Shown one piece after another: positions 38,236 to 48,887 of a stretch of 64,000 nt of DNA. The notes beneath the pieces were generated by a model. It was not told the origin of the DNA. It saw only the letters and a list, made by a program, of their open reading frames with translations, and did no database searches. The position numbers and the translations under genes are program-made. Source of the DNA: Aldrovandia affinis (Eukaryota > Chordata > Actinopteri > Notacanthiformes > Halosauridae); the NCBI GenBank assembly GCA_029706075.1, contig JAINUG010000521.1:1-64000 (forward strand), in the 5' to 3' direction. Positions within the stretch are counted from its first letter, which is position 1, and each line of letters starts with the position of its first letter.

Positions 38236-38317
38236 ATGTTTAAAAAAAAAGTGCTGGTGGCTAATTTTGTTTCGCGCTAGCAGGATCCTCCTGTAACACA
38301 CGATCCTGGGCCTGATT

Positions 38318-38530
38318 TACAGATCCATTATCATATTCCAGAGCGATTTACGCCGTTTAAATGCATTTACCTAGATCCATTTATACGGCTGGATATTTAC
38401 TGAAGCAACTGGGGATACCTACCTTGCTCAAGGGTGCAATGGCAAAGCCCCAACTGGGAATCTAACCTGAAACTTTTGCGTTACAAGCCCAGTTCCTTCA
38501 CCATTATACTACAGTGCAGCAAATGCAATT
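38318..38530 (-). repeat. tRNA-derived SINE, minus strand, unit 4
   Basis: Same SINE and position as in units 1-3. Confidence 0.5.
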
Positions 38531-38683
38531 GGGCTGCAGAACTCTCCACTGCCGCTCTTACACAGGTTGTCCGTTTTTTGTAGTTTTTTTTTTTATTTTT
38601 TAACCAGATATTAGTTTTAGATAACTACTCGATTCTGCTCAGCTGTCAATTGTGCTTTGTTTTTGCATATATTTACAGTATAT

Positions 38684-40011
38684 CAGTGGCGTACCGTGGG
38701 GTTCAGTCAGGGCCTTCAGTAAGCAATTGTAAACCACATACACACATTTTACACGTCTCTGTTACAGCCAACGCAGCCATATGCAAATAATGCGCACATT
38801 ATGCCACACGCAGGCTCTCAACAACACGACAGCTGATCAACAATTACAACAGTAGGCTAGATTAGGGTGGGTTAAATGCAGAGTAAATTTCCCCACATGG
38901 ATCAATAAAGTAATCAACTAATACACTTGTGTCACTGTGCACATTCACTTCACTCAATTGACGCAAATAGTAAAGCACTCACCCGTCTCTTGTAAATAAA
39001 GTCCATGCGTCTGTCTTTTTTGAGAAAGCGTTCAATAACAACCTCATGTAGTTGTCCTTTTTGCTTAAGTTGATTGAGCAGTTCTTTCTCAATGGAGAGA
39101 AACGCCAAAGAAGACAGTCTTATTTGTCCAGTTGTGTTCCTTGCGTAGGTTTTTATGCGTTTGAGAGCCGAAATTTGATTTCCGAAATTTGATTAAACAT
39201 TGCTCGGTTTGGTCATACGCTACGTTTGAAAGTCAGACTCGTGTTTAGTGCTTTCAAAGTCATAGATCGCAAGTTCAGGACTAAATAAAAGGTACCCAGG
39301 GCGGTAATTTAACATTTTATCTTGTTTCTGGTGAAATTTCATTGAAATCTGTTGATGCGAAATGTGATATTTTTGACCAAATGCTCACTGCCTGCCGTGG
39401 TTTTTGCCCTGTCGCGGCAGGTGCGCAACATGTAATTATGTGATTAATTGATTATGTAATGTAATTTCAGATAATTCAAATTAAGATATATATCATATCT
39501 TTTTTAGAATGCTTCAATCTGTAATTACTGAAAATGTCATGCAATTATCTTCATTTTTAAGAAAGTTATGGCCATTTATGTTATTGGATCACAGCTTTTG
39601 TTTCAAGCCCAATGAAAAGCAATGGGGGTCAATATGCAAATTCTCGAGTGTTAAAATGACCATAACTTCCTTAAAACTTAACATATGAGAGTGAATAAGG
39701 TATACAATTTAATGAATTTTCATGCTCTATCTGGTGGGATAAGTTTCAGGCTCGATTTGTAACATTTCAAAATTTTGTAACATATTTTCTTTTCGCTCAA
39801 GCTACGTAGGAAATTCATGACGAAAGTTGGGGTAGCCCAGGACACGTTGCTAGGCCCAGAGGGGTACTGTCATTGAACATCAAAATTTGATTGGCTGATG
39901 ATTCTGTCACTAATGCTTATTATAAATCAGATGTGTGGTTTTTCAACAAAAGGCTAGCAGTATCTGTAGTGCTGGCCCCCGCCAGCTGAAATAGTTGACG
40001 GCCCACCACTG
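38684..40011 (-). mobile_element. hAT element (B-related) in intron 2 of unit 4
   Basis: Termini CAGTGGCGTACCGT and ACGGCCCACCACTG resemble element B. The 8-bp target duplication is not clear, because the site is a (TA)n run. It contains a minus-strand transposase relic (about 38,988-39,180) and, near 38,890, a short TTTCCCC... GGATCAATAAAG piece. It is absent from units 1-3. Confidence 0.65.
38988..39180 (-). pseudogene. hAT transposase C-terminal relic
   Basis: The minus strand reads ALKRIKTYARNTTGQI, then IEKELLNQLKQK and RRMDFIYK with at least one frameshift. It is the dimerisation domain homologous to 21,893-22,105. The catalytic part is missing. Confidence 0.6.
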
Positions 40012-40591
40012 CACTGTAGTATATATATATGTATATACGGGGTGCACTGAAGTGGTACGCGTACTCAAACGTTAATTGCATATCAAGCTAGGCGTTAAAC
40101 ATTTTAAACATACACGACTTTACGTTTGATCAGTCCATCACTGGTAAGTTAATTAACAAACTAGTTTACTGATACACGTTTGGTTTGATACTCACAAGTT
40201 GTGGCTGGAAACGTTGTTGGCAGAACCCATAGTGTGTAAAATAATATCAATATAGAACAGGCATTCTATCGCCAAACTTGGCACGGTTTGCTAACTAGGT
40301 AATGTTTGCTAAAGACTGCTGCACACTAATCAATAAGAGGAGATACTGGATAATTATCCATGTCATGTGAGCTATCATATGGATCAAAGCTTGTGCTAAA
40401 CTATTTTAATCATTTACAGTCATTTATACATGCTAATTTATTGACTTTTATTTTAATATTGCCCAATTTGCCCACTGAAATCTGAAAAAAGTTTATAGCA
40501 GTGATGCATGTGTGTGTCAACACACTTCTCTCCTCTGATGCAGTAGGACCAGTTTGATTCAGGCTAAATCCCTTCTGCTGTTTCCCTGCAG
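40012..40591 (+). other. ZNF unit 4 intron 2, distal part
   Basis: Non-coding. Ends in acceptor TTTCCCTGCAG at 40,591. Confidence 0.4.
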
Positions 40592-40627
40592 GAGCTGCAC
40601 TTCTGCATAGCTTTGAGCAGCAGTGTG

Positions 40628-42160
40628 ATGCAGGCAGTAGTCTGTCTGAGACAGGACACTGGGACCACACTACCAGAGCTCACTGAGCAGCACAGCATCA
40701 GACAGAAACAAAAGGAACTCCGTGGACTGGATTCTGTCCACATGGCAGAGTCAGAGACAGAGTGTGCTGCACCAGGACTCAACACACTGGAGCCAGAGTG
40801 TGTTACAGCACACAGCGGGGTCAGTGATCTACACCACACACACACATCACTGATAAAGACAGAAAGTGATCTGGGCTCCACCCACACTGGGGATCTTATT
40901 AAGACAGAGAGCATTGACAGCACAGAGCTGGGATATGTACCCCACCTGCATCCTGACCAGATCAAAACAGAGACTGATGATGGAGGCTACCTTAAAGCTG
41001 AACCGGACAGCGACTTGCAGGACATTAAACGTGTCATTATTAAATCTGATCGAATGAAGTGTGAATCCAGTGAAAGTTTAGTTAGTGAGTCCATGAATAT
41101 CAATAAGCAATCTAATTTAAATGACCACTTGAGAATTCATACAGTGGAAAAGCCCTACACATGTACAGAGGGTGGGAAGTGTTTTTACCAGAAATCTAAT
41201 TTAAATCAGCACAAGAAAATTCACACAGGTGAAAAGCCCTACAAATGTACTGACTGTGGGAAGTGTTTTAAGTTTACAGGCAGTTTAATTAAACACCAAA
41301 TGACTCATACAGGTGAAAAGCCCTACAAATGTACTCAGTGTGGGAAGTGTTTTAATCGGCAATCTAATTTAAATACCCACTTGAAAATTCATGCAAGTGA
41401 AAAGCCCTATAAATGTACTCAGTGTGAGAAGTGTTTTAACCAAGCATGTCATTTAAATACCCACTTGAAAATTCACACAGGTGAAAAGCCCTACAAATGT
41501 ACTGAATGTGGGAAGTGTTTTAATCAGCAGTCTTATTTAAAAAGACACAAGATGATTCACACAGGTGAAAAGCCCTATAAATGTACTCAGTGTGAGAAGT
41601 GTTTTAGCCAAGCATCTAATTTAAATACCCACTTGAAAATTCATGCAAGTGAAAAGCCCTACAAATGTACTCAGTGTGGGAAGTGTTTTAGCCAAGACAG
41701 TCATTTAAAGTACCATCTGAGAATTCATACAGGTGAAAAGCCCTACAAATGTACTCAGTGTGGGAAGTGTTTTAGCCAAGCATGTAATTTAAATACCCAC
41801 TTGAAAATGCATACAGGTGAAAAGCCCTACAAATGTACTCAGTGTGGAAAGTGTTTTTGCCTAGACAGTCATTTAAAGTACCATCTGAAAATTCATACAG
41901 GTGAAAAGCCCTACAAATGTACTCAGTGTGGGAAGTGTTTTAGCCAAGACAGTCATTTAAAGTACCATCTGAGAATTCATACAGGTGAAAAGCCCTTCAC
42001 ATGTACTGAATGTGGGAAGTGTTTTAATCAGCAGTCTTCTTTAAAAAAACACAAGACGATTCACACAGGTAAAAAGCTCTACAAGTGTACTGAGTGTGGG
42101 AAGTGTTTTAATCAGAAGTCTAATTTAAATCACCACCTGAAAATTCATACAAGTGAATAG
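40628..42160 (+). CDS. C2H2 zinc-finger protein, unit 4 (intact)
   Basis: Predicted nuclear DNA-binding protein, 510 aa, and the only uninterrupted zinc-finger gene in the window. The exon begins at 40,592 after TTTCCCTGCAG; the first in-frame ATG is 40,628. Residues 1 to about 165 form an acidic N-terminal region with IKTE three times ([21 protein letters not shown]) and LKAE, consistent with SUMO attachment. A degenerate finger (CTEGGKC) is followed by 11 canonical C2H2 fingers in tandem with 7-residue linkers, ending HTSE-stop. Several helices recur: SQDSHLKYH twice, plus NQQSYLKRH, SQACNLNTH and NQKSNLNHH. There is no KRAB, BTB or SCAN domain. Two likely 5' UTR exons lie 2.4-2.7 kb upstream. 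Its DNA target and partners are unknown. Confidence 0.85.
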   Translation: MQAVVCLRQDTGTTLPELTEQHSIRQKQKELRGLDSVHMAESETECAAPGLNTLEPECVTAHSGVSDLHHTHTSLIKTESDLGSTHTGDLIKTESIDSTELGYVPHLHPDQIKTETDDGGYLKAEPDSDLQDIKRVIIKSDRMKCESSESLVSESMNINKQSNLNDHLRIHTVEKPYTCTEGGKCFYQKSNLNQHKKIHTGEKPYKCTDCGKCFKFTGSLIKHQMTHTGEKPYKCTQCGKCFNRQSNLNTHLKIHASEKPYKCTQCEKCFNQACHLNTHLKIHTGEKPYKCTECGKCFNQQSYLKRHKMIHTGEKPYKCTQCEKCFSQASNLNTHLKIHASEKPYKCTQCGKCFSQDSHLKYHLRIHTGEKPYKCTQCGKCFSQACNLNTHLKMHTGEKPYKCTQCGKCFCLDSHLKYHLKIHTGEKPYKCTQCGKCFSQDSHLKYHLRIHTGEKPFTCTECGKCFNQQSSLKKHKTIHTGKKLYKCTECGKCFNQKSNLNHHLKIHTSE

Positions 42161-42589
42161 CCCTACAGATGTATGAATTTAGGGAAGTGCTTTAATAAAA
42201 ATACAGTTTGAACAGGAACTGGAGAATTCTTTCTGTAAAAAAAACATACAATTGTACCCAGTTTGCAACACAATTGAATAAGTGATCTAATTGAATCTGA
42301 CGTGGGAGAAACAGCAGCCTCTCCTTTTCACTCTGCTGCCAACCCGCTGAGCTGGCCAGAAGTTGTGCCAGAGAGCATCACTTCCTGTGCTTCTGGCACA
42401 GGCAGACTGCTTTCAAAGTCTTAAAATGTTGTTTCTTCATTTTCTGACCCAAATATGTATTTAATTGTCTCTGTGATATTATAATTTACATGTCTATATA
42501 AAATATAATGATATATTAGAGTCTTTAAAAGGTTGAACACAGGCAGTACAGTGTGAACAGGAATTGTGCAAGCAGCTGTGTATCTTGTA
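42161..42589 (+). other. ZNF unit 4 3' region
   Basis: Non-coding 3' sequence (GTGGGAGAAACAGCAGCC near 42,302), interrupted at 42,590 by a Tc1-like element. Confidence 0.4.
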
Positions 42590-43243
42590 CACTACCGGTC
42601 AAAAGTTTTAGAACACCCTCATTATCCAGTTTCTACTGAAATTTAAGCAGTTCAAGTCCAGTGAATAACCTGAAATGGTACAAAGGTAAGCGGTAAACTG
42701 CCAGAACAAAGTTTAGGTTGCCAAAAACTGAAAAATAATGTACATTTCAGAGTTGTTGGGGAACAAGTTAAAAAACAAATATTAAAAGAAGTAATGGTTA
42801 AGTTAAGTTATGTTAAGTAATGGTTAACATGGGTTAACAGTCACTCTGCAAGTCCCCAACTCAAGACTTGGCAGTAAGAAAGCCATTGCTAAGATGGCAA
42901 AATGAAAATCTTGAAATTTTGAAATTTGGCATGGTTTTTGTAGGTCATCAAGTAGGTGAAAGGATGGTTCCTCAGTGTGTGACACCAACTGTCAAACATG
43001 GAGGAGCAGCTCTTTTGCTGGATCCAGAGTCGGGAACTTGCACAGAGTGACTGTTAACCCACGTTAACCCATTACTTGTTCCCTGAAAATTTACATTATT
43101 TTTCAGTTTTTGGTAACCTAAACCTAAACTGGCAGTTTACCGCTTACCTTTGTACCATTTCAGGTTATTCACTGGACTTGAACTGCTTAAATTTCAGGAA
43201 AAACTGGAAAATGGGGGTGTTCTAAAACTTTTGATCGGTAGTG
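42590..43243 (+). mobile_element. Tc1/mariner element with long inverted repeats (non-autonomous)
   Basis: TA-flanked (42,588 and 43,244). Ends CACTACCGGTCAAAAGTTTT and AAAACTTTTGATCGGTAGTG. The inverted repeats extend about 200 bp, containing GGTACAAAGGTAAGCGGT and its complement. The centre keeps a transposase scrap at about 42,950-43,030 (ERMVPQC... TVKHGGAA). It can only be moved in trans. Confidence 0.75.
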
Positions 43244-43263
43244 TATATCAGTATATATAGAGC

Positions 43264-43335
43264 AATATATATCAGAATCAGAATCAGAATCAGAAAACTT
43301 TAATGATCCCCGGGGGGAAATTGGGACAAGTTACA
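43264..43335 (-). repeat. LINE 3'-end fragment with CAGAAT tail
   Basis: The minus strand ends GATCATTAAAGTTTTCTG and runs into repeated ATTCTG. It is a LINE terminus of the same general kind as the GATA-tailed ones. Confidence 0.45.
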
Positions 43336-43531
43336 GTTGCTCGCACTCAGACATATCACATATTATACATGGCACAGTATATACATCACGGCAAACATTC
43401 AAACATTCAAGACATAGGGCTATTTGTACCGTGAGAATCAATAGACTAAGAAAAAAAAAAAAAAATCAATAATACTAGTAATAATAATAATAAATAAGTA
43501 AAATAAGTAAAAATAAGTAGCATCCGCTTAA

Positions 43532-43562
<31 letters not shown>

Positions 43563-43565
<3 letters not shown>

Positions 43566-44113
43566 TACCGTTCAAACGTTTGGGGTCACCTTCCATCTGG
43601 ACTATGGCTAATCGGGCACTCCTTCATTCTCCAGCAAGATAACGACCCGAAACACACCTTGAAGTTGTGCAAGAACTATTTGGTGAAGGAGGAATGTGAA
43701 CAACAACTCAAACTAAAGACCTGGCCTGCCCAGTGTCCAGACCTCAATCCCATAGAACTTGTATGGGACAAACTGGAAAGGAAGAGTCAAAGCAAAGCAA
43801 CCCACAAGTTTCTCTGGGAATTGCTGCAGGATAGCTGGGCAAACATGTCGGGTGATTTCCTGCTAAAACGTATTAACCGAATGGCCACTGTTTGTGAGGC
43901 TATTCTCACGCCAAAGGGTGACTATTTTGAGGAATCCAAGATTCAATTTTCAATATAATTTTCTTGAACATTTCTTTGATGTTCATTTTGTTCATTGTTA
44001 CATGTGTTTTTGTCATTTTAAAGTATTTACAGAAATGTATACGGTGTAAAGCTTTGTCAATTATGAGATAAAAAAGTTTCCAGCAGGTGACCCCAAACTT
44101 TTGAACGGTAGTG
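43563..44113 (+). mobile_element. Tc1/mariner (DD38E-type) deletion derivative
   Basis: Ends CACTACCGTTCAAACGTTTG and AAACTTTTGAACGGTAGTG, set in (TA)n. Internally deleted; only the 3' part of the transposase remains. Confidence 0.75.
43633..43958 (+). pseudogene. Tc1-like transposase C-terminal relic
   Basis: Reads LQQDNDPKHTLKLCKNYL ... WPAQCPDLNPIELVW. The second catalytic Asp and the Glu are separated by 38 residues, as in the fuller copy at 55,236. The N-terminal DNA-binding domain and the first Asp are deleted. Confidence 0.75.
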
Positions 44114-44646
44114 TGTATATATATATATATATACATATACATATGTAATTTAAATTACAAAATATTATCAAGGTCGTGAGACCAGATTTATTGTTTTGAA
44201 ACTTTTACATGAATTAAATGTGTAAAACTACTCAAAAGGTTCTTAAAAGGGGAAATGTTTTCCATTTGATGAGGGACCCCCTGAGGCTCCTTCAGAGACC
44301 CATGTGGGAGCCCCTGTTCTACAGCGCAGGCTTACCCAATTGTGTTGACTTGGACATAAAGGCTGTTATTAGCTTGAACTTCTGAAATATGTTTTGTATT
44401 CAGATTTGTCTTCAGTAAAGAGTAAAATAAAGGTAATATTTTATCTCAGTCTGTCTCAAGTTTATTGCTGGTATCTCATTTGTTTTTAATGAGTAACATC
44501 AGCATGTGTAGTAACACAAACTATATTTGTTTGACTATTAAAGGTTATTATCTTCTCTATGAAGTTTAATGCTGAAATCATTTTCAGTTTTCAATCAATT
44601 TGTTTGAACATTGTTTTGTTGTTTTAAATGATTGTATTTTTCTTAC
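44114..44646 (+). other. ZNF unit 4 3' region, continued
   Basis: (TA)n, then the conserved GATGAGGGACCCCCTGAGG block (about 44,267) and AATAAA at 44,426. No coding is seen. Confidence 0.4.
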
Positions 44647-44721
44647 CTGCTCAGAGACTACAGATGAAATGGAGCCTCTGAGCTGAATCTGGTACAAAAT
44701 AGTGGATGCACTAACATCCAT
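44647..44721 (-). other. Antisense exon-like ORF, unit 4
   Basis: Intact 25-codon ORF with one conservative change (GSV to GSI) and the same GTAAGA donor. Confidence 0.4.
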
Positions 44722-44997
44722 GTTGAAAATCATATGCTGTCCCTGTAAAAAGTAAACCTGTATGTCCTAATGAATTACTGTTAAGAAAATCAAATAAATA
44801 AATGAATCAAACTCATGAGTCATAAAATCGCTCTTATTTGACAACTGTCCCTTGTGTCAGTGTGGGTTTTAATTGCTGTTACACATACCTGTACTGAAAG
44901 GTTTTAATGAAGCTCCAAGTCATTTTTGTGAGTAATTGACACTCAGTGGACTGTTGTGTTGATGCTTTTGGATTTGGGTTAGTTCTGGATGTGACCT

Positions 44998-45371
44998 GCA
45001 TTTTACATTGACATTTTAAGCTTTTTAGCAGACACTCTTATCCAGAGCGACTTACAAGGTGTGCATTAATACATGATAGGAACAATCTTAGTTCGCACAA
45101 CAGATCAGTGCAGTAATACAGCGATAGACATCGTTGTAGGCAGCTGCATACCATACCTGTAACACTGGAAAGGAAAAGGTTGTTACATTTTTATTTATTT
45201 TTTTATTAAATGAGAAGAAGTGTTGAGCAGGTCGGCAGTGGTGATGACAATTAGCTAGATGTACAGAATTTAGTGGTAGTGGAGTCTGAAAAGGTGGGTT
45301 TTGAGTCTCTTGCGGAAGATCGCAGGTGATTCCGCGGTCCTGACCGATTGCGGAAGGTCGTTCCACCCCAT
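44998..45371 (-). repeat. L2 LINE 3' fragment
   Basis: Same fragment and junctions as 18,250-18,612; the tail here keeps CCAGAGCGACTTACAAGG. It marks the L2-plus-hAT type of unit. Confidence 0.7.
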
Positions 45372-45472
45372 GGAGTTACACACCAAATGGAGGATCCAGC
45401 GCTGGTCTGTCCAGTGTTGTAAGGCTGTCGGTGTCTGAAGAAAATCACAAGACCCAAATTTAACTACTAAAG

Positions 45473-45801
45473 TGGTTCTGTGTGACTCAGTAGGTAGAGC
45501 ATGGCGCTGACATCGCGTAGGTTGTGGGTTCGATTCCCACTAAAACCACATATACTGAAAAAAACTATGCAGTTGTGAGGAGCATCAGCGCATCCACACA
45601 GGAGAATAAAACGCCCAGCTGTGCAGTGTCCGGTAAAGTTATATTCAAAAACTTTTATACTGGTTCTGTGTAGTTCAGTTGGTAGAGCACGGTGTTGGCA
45701 ATGCTTAGGTTGTGGGTTCAATTCCCACTGGGACCACATACACTGAAAAATGCATGAATTCACTGCTGTAAGTCGCTTTGGATAAAAGCACCTGCTAAAA
45801 T
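45473..45801 (+). repeat. Pair of tRNA-derived SINE heads, unit 5
   Basis: Both heads are present, with the finger-linker relic between them at about 45,575-45,630. Confidence 0.7.
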
Positions 45802-46065
45802 AATGGACTTGTGGGAAGACAATTGATGAAACCGCTTTCTCAAGAAATGTTCACACTAGAAACCCTTACAAAGGTTTTGTTCAGTTTTGAAGGACTTCTC
45901 AGAAAAGTGGTGTTAGAATAATCACAGTGGAATATTTGAGAGAATACAGAAGTGAGAGAAATCACAATTGCTATGTAGTTACACATTTCTTAACATCTGT
46001 GATTAAAATGTGATTACCTTTTGTTTGTATGATTGTTGATTACCTTTAATTGTCTGTTAATTTTA

Positions 46066-46529
46066 TGTGGAATGTGCAGTCCCTACATTAAGTATGTTTG
46101 AAATGCAATTTCAATTAATATAATTTTGAGTGCTTAACGTTCCTCCACCACGCATTCCAACTTCCTGATACACAGGACAACGTCTGTACCAGGGAATCCT
46201 GATGACGTCATTCAGCCCCGCCTTGTAGGATCGCATTTCCACGTACAGTGAAGATACTGTACAAGCGGAAATGCGTACCTCAACGCAACATATAAAACTG
46301 GAGAGCACGGCCACACACACACAACATACAGATACATACACCCGTTCATGCATACAGTTGTTGTTCATGAATGTATTGAATTGTGCTTTGCTATTTTCAT
46401 ACGTTATGTTCAATAAATGTCACATTATTTTTCTACAGGGTTGTCTGTCATAATGTTGCACTTGTATTTAATTGAGCCAACCTGTTCTAATAAAGAACTT
46501 GTATTGAATTGTGCTTTGCTATTTTCGCA
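46066..46529 (+). repeat. LTR-like segment, unit 5
   Basis: 464 bp, TGTGGAATG... TTTTCGCA, with TATA box and AATAAA; nearly identical to 19,316-19,779. Confidence 0.45.
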
Positions 46530-46790
46530 TTAATTATTCAGCCGAGTCCATCTTACCCAAGTATGGTATTTTAACAACAAGGTGCCCAAAAGGCCCTCTG
46601 GTGGTAACCTTGTACAATCAGCTTGTGTGCAGAGTCTATTCAGTTCAATGTATTCTTCAATATGATGAAGGAAAGTTTGCGTAACACTGTAAATGAATGG
46701 GTAATTTTTTTGAGTCATCAAAACTCTGGACTGTTGTTGATGTTTTGGGAGACCTAGGTACGAGCTCTTGGATTTGGGTTAGTGATATAT

Positions 46791-46867
46791 AGATGGATCG
46801 ATAGATAGATACTTTATTGATCCCAGAGGGGAAATGAAGGCGTCAGGCAGCATTAGGCTATCACAAG
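46791..46867 (-). repeat. LINE 3'-end fragment, interrupted by hAT
   Basis: As at 20,039. Ends at ATCACAAG and resumes after 54,508. Confidence 0.5.
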
Positions 46868-47301
46868 CAGGGCCGGCCCTACACATTTTGGTGCCCGAGG
46901 CGAGATTGGCATTTGGGTGCCCCCCAACAAACATCAATCAGACATCACCATGGAAGCTAGCCACATTATTATCACTGATATAATGTTGTAGCCTACTACT
47001 AATTTTGGTAGCCTAATAATAAAGCTTGAGACTCAAGGCAAGCATGAGGGGTTTGCAACTCTGCAATTCAGGTGTAGTAGCCTAGTTTTGGGAATAACTA
47101 CAGGTGGGTACTAATAAGCTTCAAGCTAAAACGTGAGGGTTGGGTAACTCAGCATCAGCATGCATTAATCTTTCAATCTGTATGAGTCTAGCAGTAGCTC
47201 TTAGCATCGCATTATCTAGCTAGCATTAGCTTGTTTAATACTTCGCTAGTTAGCTCCCTACAATAACACAGAAACACAACAAAACGGCATTTTGATGACA
47301 T

Positions 47302-47580
47302 CCCAGCAAACAAAGAACGTTTCCGTAACGTTAGCTCAAGGTTCTCTTTTGGTTTATTTTTCGTGAACCTTCCCAGACCGTTCCGGGAACGTTACATTAT
47401 GGTTTGCAATTAACCAAAACCATAACAGAACGTTCAAATAACCACTTAAAATAACGTTAACTTTAAGGAATATTTGAACTAAAATGGAACGTTCTCCTAA
47501 GGTTCTCCTTAGGTTGTCTGTATTGGAACCTTCCCAGGACGTTCTGGGAATGTTATAATATTGTTTGCAATGAATCAAAA
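47302..47580 (+). repeat. Left subterminal GAACGTT repeat array
   Basis: Many GAACGTT/AACGTTC words in both orientations (for example GTTCCGGGAACGTTAC, AGGACGTTCTGGGAATG). Similar words crowd the right end, so they may be transposase binding sites. Confidence 0.55.
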
Positions 47581-48100
47581 CCAAAAATCAGCAATGAGAG
47601 CTGAAGACTTTTGTTAAGTTCACAAATTAGATGACCAACATTGTAAATAAAGCTTATGAGTAAGGGGGCGTCCCAATCCGTCATGGCCATTATATTATAA
47701 TATAATATATACGAATATATACAATATATATATTTATATAACCCTATAAGGGTACTCCTTAGAAGAAAAAAAGTTAACGTAGAGCCCTGGTATGCTATGA
47801 TGAATTACCTTTTATGTCACTAGCAATGGTCAATAATGTTATCAAAAAGATACAGAAAACAGCACAATTTATTTCAACAATTTATTTTTACAAAATCCAA
47901 TGAGGGTCAGTAACTTGTTTTACAAATCAATAGATACATACAGGGCTAGATTTTAGTCTGTTTCCTTGGAAGAATTGAAACTCCACCTATTCAATGCTAA
48001 TTAGAGCCATTCACACAGTCGAGCCCTTTCCCCTAGACCAAATCAACAGTACTTACATTGCGCGCCATTTTTAAAATTCTCTCTACTACAATCTATCGCA
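47581..48100 (+). other. Upstream region of the transposon cargo gene
   Basis: AT-rich, with a TATA-rich run at 47,690-47,745. A GCGCGCCATTTTTAAAAT segment lies near 48,060, just before the first ATG. It is a plausible promoter, but nothing specific is proven. Confidence 0.35.
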
Positions 48101-48654
48101 ATGGCTGCACCGGGAAGGCGGCTCTCTTACAACACCACGGATTCATGATCGACTAGTTTCATCTAGTCCCGCCGACACAGAGAAGAGATTGTTGCATGCT
48201 ATGACTGGCCTGTCTCACCAGGTGAAAGAGTCTTTGGAAGACATGAGTGTACAAGTGAGTAGAGGATTTGAGTCGATGGAGAATAGAATAGGAATTTTGG
48301 AGAAAACGGTGTCAGCTTTGGTAGCCCATAACGGTAACATTACACCCGTGGAGGAGATGAAGAGGAAAAGACGGGCGCAGAATCCCAAAATTGCGGTAAG
48401 AGAATGTTTGCAGTGATTAAATGTGCCTATAAACTGTTTAATTTGATATTTGTAGTGGGATTAGCCAACTAAGCTAGCTTCCAGCTGCTATTGTTGTACC
48501 AGCTTCAGTAAACTGTCTAGCTAGCTTCGACGGCGATTATCCGCGAATTTAGTTGATTTTCAATGTACCAACACTCAAATAAGTATATCTTTTATTTATA
48601 GATTTCGATGTATGACACTTAATTTGAGAGCGTGATTAAATACGCCTACATTTA

Positions 48655-48853
48655 CATTTTACATTTTAAGCATTTAGCAGACGCTCTTATCCAGAGCGAC
48701 TTACAAGATGTGCATCAATACATGGTAGGAGCAATCACAGTTAGCGCACGAGATCAGTGCAGGAATACAGCAATAGACATCATTGCAGGCATCTGCGTAC
48801 CATACCTGTAACACCGGGAAGGAAAAGGTATTTTACAATGTTTACAAAATGTA

Positions 48854-48887
<34 letters not shown>

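Noticed and set aside
38026..38280. 84-aa ORF in the 5' UTR exon region (MSPSGLQVAA-like, seen in several units).
   Set aside because: It runs across the predicted splice donor, is not conserved in frame between units, and has low-complexity Lys-rich composition.
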